From assembly GCA_023228125.1 (NCBI GenBank), contig JALOBT010000005.1, positions 20,568 through 84,567 of the forward strand: DNA of 64,000 nucleotides, read 5' to 3'. The notes beneath the pieces are model-generated. The model saw only the letters and a list, made by a program, of their open reading frames with translations. It had not been told where the DNA came from and did no database searches. Source of the stretch: Candidatus Cloacimonadota bacterium. GTDB taxonomy: Bacteria; Cloacimonadota; Cloacimonadia; Cloacimonadales; Cloacimonadaceae. Below are positions 16,903 to 26,128 of the stretch, one piece after another. Numbering within the stretch: position 1 is the first letter of the stretch; every line of letters begins with the position of its first letter. Position numbers and translations under genes: made by a program.

Positions 16903-17655
16903 TCATTGCTCTTTGTGGATGGTAAGGGTGGAGGCTTTCATGCTTTCGCCCGAGGGGGTTTTGATGATATACATCTTGCGCACATCGCGACTGTATCCGT
17001 ATTCAATGCTATAAGGGCCAAAGGAATCCGGCGTATTGATCAGACGTCCTAAATCCCAAAGGAAGTTCTCGATCTTGTAATCATTGGAACCTGGAGCGAT
17101 GGTGAAGAGATCAAACATATCCTTCAGGCTCACCGCATAACCGTATTTTGCATTGTGAGAGGCATATTTCCTGGAATTGGCATATTCATAGGCACGCAAG
17201 AGACGCTTGAAGAAACTATTCACATTGAAGGTGTAATTCAGCTTCTTATAGGTCTGCTCCAGCAGCTTCACCACTTTGCCCAGCTCCAGATCGGTAATGC
17301 GCTTCTTTTTGCGGCCGATATTTAGCTGAAGGTAGTATTCTTGCACATTGACCACCACTTCCATGGGGCCGATCAAGAGTGAATTGTCTTTTACATCAGG
17401 GTTGATTCCTTTGTCCATTAGTGCTGTGTGCAATTCCTGTAAATAGCTGGCATTGCTGGTGTAAAGGCTCTGCAAAGTTTCAAGCTCGGGATTGGCCATC
17501 TGCAGATAGTCCGTCACTTTGTCCCAAAATCCATCCTGCAAATCAATGATATTGGCGATGGATTTTTCTGCAGTTTCGATATTATGATTTTTGAAAGAGG
17601 TCAATAGCGCATTGTAGCTGGCATGTAGCTTCTGCAATTCTTTTGATTTCTGCAT
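16903..17655 (-). CDS. Unrecognised 250-residue protein, first gene of the BREX-like ATPase operon
   Basis: The start is ATG 17655, with GGGAG 5 bases before it. An upstream TTG would place the ribosome site inside the gene. Residues 1-90 are helical and coiled-coil-like (SKELQKLHASYNALLTSF). Residues about 110-245 form a basic mixed domain with KKKRITDLELGKVVKLLEQTY, FFKRLLRAYEYA and a C-terminal beta-rich part (RDVRKMYIIKTPSGES). There is no signal peptide, membrane segment or obvious catalytic motif. The length and basic character would suit a DNA-binding or scaffold role, but that is inference. It was not recognised as BrxA or BrxB. It is separated by one base from the first ATPase. Confidence 0.8.
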   Translation of the reverse strand: MQKSKELQKLHASYNALLTSFKNHNIETAEKSIANIIDLQDGFWDKVTDYLQMANPELETLQSLYTSNASYLQELHTALMDKGINPDVKDNSLLIGPMEVVVNVQEYYLQLNIGRKKKRITDLELGKVVKLLEQTYKKLNYTFNVNSFFKRLLRAYEYANSRKYASHNAKYGYAVSLKDMFDLFTIAPGSNDYKIENFLWDLGRLINTPDSFGPYSIEYGYSRDVRKMYIIKTPSGESMKASTLTIHKEQ

Positions 17656-17844
17656 TTTAACTCCCAAGACGTTTTTTGCAAAACAAGTGCTGGGGCAAAT
17701 TCTGTCAAGGAATTTGATGATTTTGGGCGTTTTTCATGCTGTGTAAAAGCACTTTCCTGGCATTTCACAAGCCTGAGATGATCACAATAGCAAGGGTATT
17801 GGGGGCGAACTGTTGGAATTTACACCAACACTTGGGACATCACT

Positions 17845-17877
17845 AAGAATCTTGAGAATGTGAAAAGAAAGAGCTTG
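17845..17877 (+). repeat. 33-bp direct repeat flanking the 12-17.7 kb island (right)
   Basis: Matches 11877-11909 in the same orientation at 32 of 33 bases. It sits in the gap between the ATPase operon and the CHASE2-cyclase gene, 190 bases beyond the first operon gene. Confidence 0.7.
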
Positions 17878-17911
17878 AAACTCAGCTCTGATCTACAGAA
17901 ATGGGAGGCCT

Positions 17912-20083
17912 TTATTTGCTCTCGTGACTGTAATAACCATCCCAGCAATCCCACTTGATCTCAGATAAACGCTTCAGCATCAATTGGCAGGGGTAATCCT
18001 GTGGAAAGAGCTTCAAAACCTGCTCAAATCTGGCTCTGGCAAGCTCGGGCTGGGCTTCGGTCATAGCCTTAAGGCCTTCCCCATAGAGCTGGCAGAGCTT
18101 GTTCTGGCTTTCTGTGGCTTCGGAAATCGGGCAGAGCAGTTCATAGATATCCACTACTTCGCCTTTCCCTTTTACGCAAACGCGATCCAGCCAGCGGCAG
18201 AGGAAGATATCGGAAACCGCATCATAGGTAACGCTCTCGATGATAATGCTGGTGCGATAAGCTTTATTCAAACTTTCCAGACGCGAGGCCAGGTTCATTC
18301 TATCGCCGATACCGGTGTAATTGAAGATCTCGTCCGAGCCAAAATTACCGGCAATAATCTCTCCGGTGGCGATTCCCACGCCTATTTTAAAATCACAGAG
18401 CACGGGGTGATTCGCATAACTATCGCGAATGAGCAGTGATTCCTTTACTATACCCAAAGCGGTGTTACAGACATCGGTTTGGAAGCCGCTAATTGGCATG
18501 GGGACGTTGTATAAAGCGAGGATGGCATCACCCATGTATTTATCCAGGGTACCACGATTTTTGGTGATGATCCTGGTGCTGCGATTGAAGAATTCGTGCA
18601 GGAAGCTACTGATCTGCTCTGGCGAGACCTGCTCGCAGATGCTGCTGAAGCCGCGGATATCCACAAACAGGATGCTGGCAGTTTTCTTTTCACCGCCTAC
18701 TTTCAGGGGATCATTCACCTTCATGATCTGAGAGATCACCGCTTTGGAGACATAGTGTTCAAAGGCATTGCGCACCTTCTTCTTCTCGGCCAGCAGCATC
18801 TGTGATTCATTGATTAAGAGCACCAGGTAGCCTATAATCCAGGGCAAAAGGAAGACACTGTAATCCATACACAGCGGCCCCCACACAAAAGACAGATAAA
18901 AGGCCAGCAAGAGCAAAACAGATGCACCCAGGAAAACCACAATGCTAAGCAGCGGTTTGAGATAGCGCATCACAAAGGACAAGCCGCTGAGCAGCACTAT
19001 GCAGATCAACCAGCTCAGCCAGCGGGGCAACCACTGGATAAAGTCTTCGGTGAGGATGTTTTGCATCAAGGTGGCATGCAGCTCCACCCCCGGATAATCT
19101 GCATCCAAAGGCGTGGTCTTGATATCCCTCAAACCTGAGGCAGAAGTGCCTACCAGCACAATCCGGTCTTCAAAATAGCCGTCGGCAAGATTTCCCAGCA
19201 GAACATCTGAAAACGAGATATAGCGAAACCGCCCGGCCCTGCCATAGTAGTTCAAAAACAGCAGGCCATCATCCGTGAGCGGCAAGCGCATCACCTGCTC
19301 TCCCTGACTTTTCAAAAGGAGATCCTTCCCTTGCACGATCTCATCCACAGCCAAAAGATCAAGGCAGGCCTGAAAGCTGAAATTGACATAGTATTCATCT
19401 TCGTGATGCAGGAAAAGCGGATAATCGTGAATCTCACCGCTGAGATCCGGCTCGATGTGCGCAAAGCCTACCCTGTATGCGGAATTCCCCAAAAGGGGAA
19501 TGGGCACCTTGGGATGCTGCAGCTTTAGTGACTTCTTGGGCAAGACCTCCCAGGCTATGAGATTGTCTGGCAGAGAGCTGCCCTCTGGTGGCGAGACAGA
19601 GCTATTGAACATGGCCAGATATACGTTTCCCGCTTCCCGGATTGCTCTGGCAAAATCCGCATCGCTGGTGTAATGCTGGAAGAGACCCTGCGGCTGATAC
19701 CCTTTGGCTGCAAGATGCTCTGACATACGCTGCTGCCCGAAGGCATTGATGCTGTCGCTCTCCGTGAAAAAGACATCGAAAGCGATCAGGATGGGATTGT
19801 CATTGGCCAGGCTATCCACCAGATCGGCAAAATAAAGGCTGGGCCAGGAGGAAAATTGCCCCAAAGCTGAGATGCTCTGCTCATCGATATCCACGATGCA
19901 GATATCGTCAAAGACCGGAGCCCTGTCACTATCGGAAAAGGCATTACGGTAGTCCAGCAGCGTATCATACACCCGAAGCTGCAAGGCTCTCAAAAGCTGC
20001 CGGGACACCGGAAGATAGTGCAGCAGATAGGAGCCCACTATCACTCCCAGAATGATCAAGGGCCTGCGAAGCCTGGCGAACAT
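17912..20083 (-). CDS. CHASE2-domain adenylate cyclase (class III)
   Basis: 723 residues. One N-terminal membrane segment (8-24), a periplasmic CHASE2 sensor domain (about 30-345), three further membrane segments (355-372, 379-400, 408-425), a short linker helix and a class III cyclase domain (about 465-640). Both metal aspartates are present (D475 in LFVDIRGFS, D519 in KYMGDA), as are K514 and D594 (GIGDRMN), which favour ATP, and the transition-state pair N598/R602. All catalytic positions are intact, so it should make cAMP in response to an extracytoplasmic signal. A TPR-like tail follows. Its start overlaps the FecR-like gene stop (TGATG). CHASE2-cyclases are commonly cotranscribed with FecR and TPR proteins, as here. 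Confidence 0.93.
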   Translation of the reverse strand: MFARLRRPLIILGVIVGSYLLHYLPVSRQLLRALQLRVYDTLLDYRNAFSDSDRAPVFDDICIVDIDEQSISALGQFSSWPSLYFADLVDSLANDNPILIAFDVFFTESDSINAFGQQRMSEHLAAKGYQPQGLFQHYTSDADFARAIREAGNVYLAMFNSSVSPPEGSSLPDNLIAWEVLPKKSLKLQHPKVPIPLLGNSAYRVGFAHIEPDLSGEIHDYPLFLHHEDEYYVNFSFQACLDLLAVDEIVQGKDLLLKSQGEQVMRLPLTDDGLLFLNYYGRAGRFRYISFSDVLLGNLADGYFEDRIVLVGTSASGLRDIKTTPLDADYPGVELHATLMQNILTEDFIQWLPRWLSWLICIVLLSGLSFVMRYLKPLLSIVVFLGASVLLLLAFYLSFVWGPLCMDYSVFLLPWIIGYLVLLINESQMLLAEKKKVRNAFEHYVSKAVISQIMKVNDPLKVGGEKKTASILFVDIRGFSSICEQVSPEQISSFLHEFFNRSTRIITKNRGTLDKYMGDAILALYNVPMPISGFQTDVCNTALGIVKESLLIRDSYANHPVLCDFKIGVGIATGEIIAGNFGSDEIFNYTGIGDRMNLASRLESLNKAYRTSIIIESVTYDAVSDIFLCRWLDRVCVKGKGEVVDIYELLCPISEATESQNKLCQLYGEGLKAMTEAQPELARARFEQVLKLFPQDYPCQLMLKRLSEIKWDCWDGYYSHESK

Positions 20084-20748
20084 CAGTGCCCGGGTAGATC
20101 CTGGATAAACTGGCTGGAAGGAAAGTCTTTCTTCAGGATTGTGATCTGCTTATCTCTTTTAGCGATCTCGCCCAGCTCCTCATAGATGAGAATCAAGGCC
20201 AGGTGGCTGATTTCGGCGTCATGGTTCAGAGGATCTTGTTCGATCACTTTCAGCAGCAGGGGCATAGCTTCCAGATACTTTTCCTCTTCATACTTACCCA
20301 GGGCCTCGTCCACATCCACCATCTTCGGGACTCCCCAAAATAGATCGGCTTTCTCCTCTACTTCCGCTTCAGTCCTGCGGATTCCGGCCACAGAGCTGGC
20401 CTTGCCATCCTTGGTCAGCCTCAGGTTCTTGACCTGGCGCTTTAACTTCGTATTCCAATTGGTTTTGGCGGAAGCTTCTTCATAAATAGCGCGGATGCTG
20501 ACGTTTTTGTTCTGCTCCACTGTGCTTACTGTTCCGTCAGACCACAGAATCTCTACGGAGGCGGCAAGTGCTGTTTTCAAGTTCCCATTCAGTGCTACCG
20601 GCATATCTTTGCAGACGGCCTTGAAGGCCTGGTTCTGGTTCTCCTGGTATTCCACTGTGCCGATAAAGAAGCGCACACTGCCCACAGGCTGAGCAAAAGC
20701 CAGAGCAATCAAGAGTATAAGTACTTGGATTAAGATAATCTTCTTCAT
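20083..20748 (-). CDS. Exported FecR-like protein
   Basis: 221 residues with a signal peptide ending near QPVG (residues 18-21). The first half contains a FecR-type beta domain (VRFFIGTVEYQENQ, AASVEILWSDGTVSTVEQNKNVSIRAI). The second half has TPR-like helices (LGKYEEEKYLEAMPLLLKVI, LALILIYEELGEI). FecR-type domains sit in the periplasm and usually regulate a partner. Here the partner is probably the CHASE2-cyclase encoded immediately downstream with a one-base overlap, or the giant propeller/TPR protein encoded one base upstream. ATG 20748 has GGGAGAATGAT before it. The role as a modulator is inferred from context. Confidence 0.78.
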   Translation of the reverse strand: MKKIILIQVLILLIALAFAQPVGSVRFFIGTVEYQENQNQAFKAVCKDMPVALNGNLKTALAASVEILWSDGTVSTVEQNKNVSIRAIYEEASAKTNWNTKLKRQVKNLRLTKDGKASSVAGIRRTEAEVEEKADLFWGVPKMVDVDEALGKYEEEKYLEAMPLLLKVIEQDPLNHDAEISHLALILIYEELGEIAKRDKQITILKKDFPSSQFIQDLPGH

Positions 20749-20749
20749 A

Positions 20750-23700
20750 TCATTCTCCCGTTTTCATGAGGTCTGCATAGATTTGCAGATCCACTTGTCT
20801 GATGATCTCTTTGTTCTCTAACATCCGGAAATATTCCAGCGCTTTCGCACGGTTCAGATCCCGATATTCCAAAAGGCATAAGTTACGAAAAACCTGGTCT
20901 GTTTCGGTGGCAGTCTTATCAAGTGCATTCAGATATTGAGTTCTGGCGAGCTCCAATCTGGAGGTTTTGGCATAGACATTGCCCAGATTGAGAGTGGCGT
21001 AAAAATGCTGCGGATCCTGTATCTGGATCTCCTTCAGCAGTCGCTCTGCCTTATCCAGAGAGTTCATCTTCACGCACCACATAGCATATTGAAGCTTCAC
21101 AGAGACATTCTCAGGATAGCTTTCGAGGGAAACGCAAAAATCCATTTCCTGATTGATCTGAGTCATTTGAAGCATCTTGTCCAAGTCCTGTTGATAAAAA
21201 GACTTGGCCTCGCTGATGTTTCTGTAAGTCGCACTATCTACAGCCTTGCTAAAAGAGCTGGCCGGATACAGCTTGTGAGCTTCCTCAAATTCGATGATCT
21301 CCGGCATTACGCCACTTTCCACGATGTTCTGATAGTGGCGGATCGCACCCAGCCAGCTTGCCACAAAATCGGCCTTGCCCATCATAGTAGTCTCTAGAGG
21401 AAGCCAAAACGCACCATGACTCTCAATGAAATACTCAGGACTGAGGCCATTTTTGGTAATCTCCGCTGCTGTCATCTCCGTCTTAATCGCCAGCATCACA
21501 TGGCCGGGGATATCTATAAAAGCAGTCTGGGTTCCGATGGATTCCAGGGTTCCAGCCATCAGAACCAACAAATCCTCGCAATCCCCAGATTTTGTTTCCA
21601 GAAGCTGGAAGGGAAATTGAACTGCATCAAGCTCAGAGTCATCCAGATTGGAAGTGCTGGAATCGCGGACATAGCTGATGCCATTTGCCCGGTAAAAGCT
21701 ATAAGCTTGCAAAGCCCGGATCAGATTGCGGTTCAGGATGATGCTTTGCTCTGTACTAAAAGGTTGCACGATGTTTTGCTTCACAAAGTAAGCTAAGTTG
21801 TCATCCTGCGGATTCACAAAGCTGGCCAGGCTGCGCCGCTTTTGCCAATCCATGGCCTTATTTGGAAGCACCTGCAAGGTTTTACGAGGATGGGTGGGAT
21901 TATACTCCATCCCCTCATATTGATATTTCAGGCTGATCTCCACCGAAACATTACGCGCACTATCAAAGAGCCGCTCATTGAAACTAACGGTGATATCCAC
22001 CACCTTATCCTGCTGTGCGATCAAAGATGGCACCCTGATGATCTCGATCTTGCTGCCCACCTCCTGCACAAATACCGAAATCTCCACATTTGAGATGGTG
22101 GTATTTCTGGTATTAAACAGGGTAATCTTGCCGATGGGATTCTTCTTGTAATATTCATCCAAAGAAGGAAATACGGGATTAAACTGCACAGAACGGATTT
22201 CGATGATGTCCAAAGTGAGCTTTTGCGCCTGTGCCGCAGATTTGTAAGTGATATATTTCTCATTGATATCAAAGTCATCTGGCCGGTAAGTTTGAGCGAT
22301 GATAATCTCCTGGAGGGCCTCGGTGTATCTGCTCTCATTGCTCAGCAGCTCTGCATAAAGCACGTGAAATTCCACCGCAGTATCGTCATTAGCCACATAT
22401 TTTGCCACAGCTTCCATCACGGATAAGGCTATATCGATATTTCCTTGCCGCTCCAGAACCCTGGCATAGGCAAAACCGTAAGGAGCATTGGCGGAGCTTT
22501 GTTCATACGCTTTTTTGAAGCTATTCAGGGCATCACTGGGCTTGTTATCCTCCATATAGGCTCCTCCCAAGCCGTAATGATACTTTGCCACGGAGTTATT
22601 CGATCTGATGGCGCTCAGATAATGGTCTGTGGCATTACCATAGCTTCCGGATTTCATACTGCATTCTCCCAAAAGGAAGTAAACCTGATCAAGCTTCTGA
22701 GAGGGACTGCGCGTAAGCATTTGCTGAAGATAGCTTTCTGCAGCCTTAAGCTGTCCCACCTTCATCTGCAATTCGCCTATTTTGAGCTCATCCTCAAAGC
22801 TGGAAGCGATCTTGACCAATTCCTGAAACCCGCTTAAAGCCTGGTCATATTTCTGTGTTTCATCATAAACCGTAGCCATATAGCGCAATACAGTGGCATC
22901 TCTGCCAAAATCCTGCATATACAAATCTGCCATCTCGATCACAGTGGCCGAGGCTTCATTCAGATATTGCAGGGCAATGTATTCTCGGAATAGATCTTGC
23001 TCTTGTCTGTAGTTCACTCCTTCCAGATATTTGATGGCCACCAAATAGTCCTTGGAAGCCTTATAGGCATGCACTTTTTTCAGAGCTATCTCTGTGGTGC
23101 TGCCCCGCACGGCTGCGGCTCTATCCAGATAATCATGCACCAGGACATAGTTTTTGGCCAGCTCATGCACATCCGCTTCAGCCAGATAGTTTTTCACTAT
23201 TTGCAAATCTATCCTGGGATCAAGGCTGCCTCCCCTGCCATATTGCAAAGCCTGAATAGCCTGCATATATTGGCCATCAGTATGCAAATACCTGGCATAG
23301 GAGAGATAATCGTCCACCTGGCCGCTCGTTATCCCATGTTTCCCATCCGCTGCGACGGGACATACTGTGTAGGACACCACAGAGTTCATGGGATCATTTA
23401 CCACATATCTGGGCTCAGATACGCTGTAGGCAGTAGAGCCATTCGCATCGCTGGCCTGGACGATCCACTTGTTGATTCCCTGAGAAGTCTCCCAAGTCAA
23501 TACCGTTTGCAGCTCATCGTTTAGGCTCAGTCTGATAGCCTGGCTTACGTCCAGAGCTGAATAAAAATTCAGCAATCTTGTGAATTTTGCACCCTTATCC
23601 ATGATCGCAAACTGCTGCTTTGCTTTGTCATAACGGATCAGATAGATGCTTTTAAAATGGGGGAAATCAGCTTTTTTGCTCTGGCTAAAGTATTCCAGCT

Positions 23701-25312
23701 CCTTCTCCTTGCCCTTGTAAATCGTCAACTTCTGGGTTTTGCCATTCACTATTGCGATGCGGCCAGGAGCCATTATATCAAAGCTGCTGATAAAAGGTGT
23801 CGAAATTAGCTGTTGGATCTTTTCATTCTCGCACAGAGGAATCTTCAGAATGACCGAATCACTGGTAAGACAATATAGATCCTGTCCAGTGCTACGCAGC
23901 AAAATTGGTCTTTGTTTAGCCTCCGGCAGAGGGATATTCCTCACGTAAATACCCTGCTTGTCAAATACTGAAATCCGGCAGTTCTTACTATCGGCCACAT
24001 AGATCAGCTTATCCTCTCCCACTACAATGCTGGCAGGGGACTTCAGGCTACCTTCCTGAGAGCCTTTCCCCCCAAAACTTTCTCCTTTGTAAACCCCGTC
24101 ATCTGCCCCAAAGATGTGCACCATATTAGCCTTTGTATCCAGGACATAGAGCCTGTTTTCAAACATAGCCAGGGCAGAAAAGCTCTTGATGGGCTTTTGC
24201 TGCTGAGCCAGAGAGCTGGCAAAGCGGGCCTTACCATCCTGCCCCAGACAGACGAGGGCAGGTCCGGAGCTTGGTTTGGCATTCGCTTTGGGATTGGGAA
24301 GCGCAATATTGCAAATCATGTAGATGCCCTGCTTTGTCTCCAAAAAGTCCTGGGCCAAGGGCATAGTGCTCTCTATCAGCTCTGGACGCAGGGTAAAGGT
24401 GGGGCGTGAAAGCAGCTTGGTTTCTTTGTGGTCTGTATCTTGAAAGAGGTGAATCGTCCGCTGCTTGTTATCGTAAATTACAAAGTTTGAGGCCTCACCG
24501 GCACTGCTGGATTTCAATAGGGAAGGTGCTTTGAAGGCACCTACGGCTTTGCTTTTGTTCACAGAGCCAAATTTGGATTCTGGTATCTGGATTCCATCTG
24601 CCCCCAGCTTATCTACACTCACCGGATTGCCATTTATTATATGCAGCTCACCCCATTGATTCACAGCCATATCTATGATGAGATTGATTTTACCTTGTGG
24701 GTTTGGAATGCTGATCCTGGATTGACACACGAGATTAAGATCATAGACCGCTACCTGGCTGCCGTTGGTCGTATGCTGCAAAACCCTGATCATCTGATCC
24801 TCACCCAGGCTCATGGACACAGGCCCTTCCAGCTCCTCAGTGGCGATCAGCATACCCTCTTTGGTCAGAGCGTAGAGCTTTCCGGCATCCAAGACATAGA
24901 TGTAGCCTTGATAATTCACCAGAAGACGGGAAGCCTTTTTAAAACTCAGTTCCTTGACTCCCTTGGTTTTGATCTCGTTCAAGAGCTTGCCTTCAAGGCT
25001 ATAGATCAGGATTGAATTTGCCTTGGAATCCAATAAATATATCTTGCTTTCATCTACAAAGACATCCTGAATCAAACTTTTTGGCGAGATTTTGATGCCC
25101 GTTCTTTGCCAGGCCTTTTGGGATATATCGTATATCGTGAGCTCAGCTTTGGTGATATCGGCAAGAAATAGCTTGTCTCCCTTGATCTCTAAGGCACTAA
25201 AAGCCTGTGGATTTGTCCGCGACTCATCAATCCTGCCCAGCGATTGCGGATAGGCAAAAACCTTGCTGGTAAAAAACAGTACAAATACTAATAACAATCC
25301 TACGCGCTTCAT
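20750..25312 (-). CDS. Giant exported beta-propeller/TPR/transglutaminase-like protein
   Basis: 1520 residues from ATG 25312 (GGGAG 7 bases upstream; an earlier in-frame TTG is less likely). After a signal peptide there are NHL/PQQ-like propeller repeats (about 30-580), a fibronectin-like module (about 590-660), many TPR units (about 665-1060), a beta-sandwich (about 1070-1170), and a transglutaminase-like core with Cys1245 in SGDCEDLLVL and His1271 in IPGHVMLA, then WLPLETT. TPR units close the protein. The papain-like Cys and His suggest an active thiol enzyme acting on proteins outside the cytoplasm, but the substrate is unknown. It is the first gene of a three-gene operon with the FecR-like and cyclase genes (1-nt gap, then 1-nt overlap). 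The size and domain mixture are unusual. Confidence 0.85.
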   Translation of the reverse strand: MKRVGLLLVFVLFFTSKVFAYPQSLGRIDESRTNPQAFSALEIKGDKLFLADITKAELTIYDISQKAWQRTGIKISPKSLIQDVFVDESKIYLLDSKANSILIYSLEGKLLNEIKTKGVKELSFKKASRLLVNYQGYIYVLDAGKLYALTKEGMLIATEELEGPVSMSLGEDQMIRVLQHTTNGSQVAVYDLNLVCQSRISIPNPQGKINLIIDMAVNQWGELHIINGNPVSVDKLGADGIQIPESKFGSVNKSKAVGAFKAPSLLKSSSAGEASNFVIYDNKQRTIHLFQDTDHKETKLLSRPTFTLRPELIESTMPLAQDFLETKQGIYMICNIALPNPKANAKPSSGPALVCLGQDGKARFASSLAQQQKPIKSFSALAMFENRLYVLDTKANMVHIFGADDGVYKGESFGGKGSQEGSLKSPASIVVGEDKLIYVADSKNCRISVFDKQGIYVRNIPLPEAKQRPILLRSTGQDLYCLTSDSVILKIPLCENEKIQQLISTPFISSFDIMAPGRIAIVNGKTQKLTIYKGKEKELEYFSQSKKADFPHFKSIYLIRYDKAKQQFAIMDKGAKFTRLLNFYSALDVSQAIRLSLNDELQTVLTWETSQGINKWIVQASDANGSTAYSVSEPRYVVNDPMNSVVSYTVCPVAADGKHGITSGQVDDYLSYARYLHTDGQYMQAIQALQYGRGGSLDPRIDLQIVKNYLAEADVHELAKNYVLVHDYLDRAAAVRGSTTEIALKKVHAYKASKDYLVAIKYLEGVNYRQEQDLFREYIALQYLNEASATVIEMADLYMQDFGRDATVLRYMATVYDETQKYDQALSGFQELVKIASSFEDELKIGELQMKVGQLKAAESYLQQMLTRSPSQKLDQVYFLLGECSMKSGSYGNATDHYLSAIRSNNSVAKYHYGLGGAYMEDNKPSDALNSFKKAYEQSSANAPYGFAYARVLERQGNIDIALSVMEAVAKYVANDDTAVEFHVLYAELLSNESRYTEALQEIIIAQTYRPDDFDINEKYITYKSAAQAQKLTLDIIEIRSVQFNPVFPSLDEYYKKNPIGKITLFNTRNTTISNVEISVFVQEVGSKIEIIRVPSLIAQQDKVVDITVSFNERLFDSARNVSVEISLKYQYEGMEYNPTHPRKTLQVLPNKAMDWQKRRSLASFVNPQDDNLAYFVKQNIVQPFSTEQSIILNRNLIRALQAYSFYRANGISYVRDSSTSNLDDSELDAVQFPFQLLETKSGDCEDLLVLMAGTLESIGTQTAFIDIPGHVMLAIKTEMTAAEITKNGLSPEYFIESHGAFWLPLETTMMGKADFVASWLGAIRHYQNIVESGVMPEIIEFEEAHKLYPASSFSKAVDSATYRNISEAKSFYQQDLDKMLQMTQINQEMDFCVSLESYPENVSVKLQYAMWCVKMNSLDKAERLLKEIQIQDPQHFYATLNLGNVYAKTSRLELARTQYLNALDKTATETDQVFRNLCLLEYRDLNRAKALEYFRMLENKEIIRQVDLQIYADLMKTGE

Positions 25313-25318
25313 AAACAA

Positions 25319-26128
25319 CTCCCTTATTTATGGTTAGTTCCATGAAATCAAAACTTGATATTGCTGTCAAGATATTTGATGGATTTGGGCAATTTAATCT
25401 TGAAATACTGCTCGCACTAAGTCCTATAAGGCTATTCACAATAAGCCTTTGTTTTGATTCTAAAGCGACCCAGGTGCTTTCTTCTTCTGCCTTCCCATCC
25501 CGCGAATTGCAGAGCTCTGCCTGTATAGTTTGTGGTGGAGATGACGTGGAGATAAGAGAAATTATTCCTGCTTTTTCCGGGTCCGCTTTAGGACAAGGAA
25601 TGGGGGAAAGGAGGGGGTTGAAAGACGAGAGGTTCATACCTGCCTTAAAAGACGAAAGGTGGGGGTTTTAACCTCCACGCTACGAGCTGCCGTTTGGCCA
25701 AGACGTTTTCCTGGCCTTTGAAGGCCAGGCCCCCGCAACTCTATGAACATATTTGCCAGGGATCAAGGAGATGGCTCCCTGAATGAGGGCAGATCTGATG
25801 ATCTGGATAGCTATAAAGTTTACCATTATAGATTATACATATCTGCAATATAAACACTTAGCTGTTTTATGGTCACTACACGAGTTGGCGTTTTGTGCTT
25901 TATTTGAAGGGGTCGATTTTAGATTTGGGTTCTGGGGATTTGCTTGGCTTTCTGCCAAATCAGGATAATTTGTGAGATGATGGATAGAGCTGCGGGCGGG
26001 CGGCCTTATAAAGGCCGGGGAAAAGTCTTGTGGCGGGTATGAGCTTGTTGCACAGCGGTTAAAACCGCTGCCTAAAGTCTTTCAAGGAGGATATGAAATA
26101 TAGGTGTCGTCGGAACGGGAGTCCGCCA
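25319..26128. other. Long intergenic region with short palindromes
   Basis: Eight hundred bases with no convincing gene. It holds an exact palindrome CCTGGCCTTTGAAGGCCAGG (25710-25729), another CAGCGGTT-AA-AACCGCTG (26053-26070), and repeated phrases such as AGACGARAGG and GGCCTTATAAAGGCC. The frames in it are short, lack ribosome sites and are interrupted. The 3' end abuts the stop of the barrel gene at 26129 with no clear terminator. It looks like degraded repeat DNA of the kind seen elsewhere in this window. Confidence 0.6.

Noticed and set aside
25330..25671. Plus-strand frame of 113 codons in the 25.3-26.1 kb gap
   Set aside because: No ribosome site, no domain and low-complexity repeats within it.
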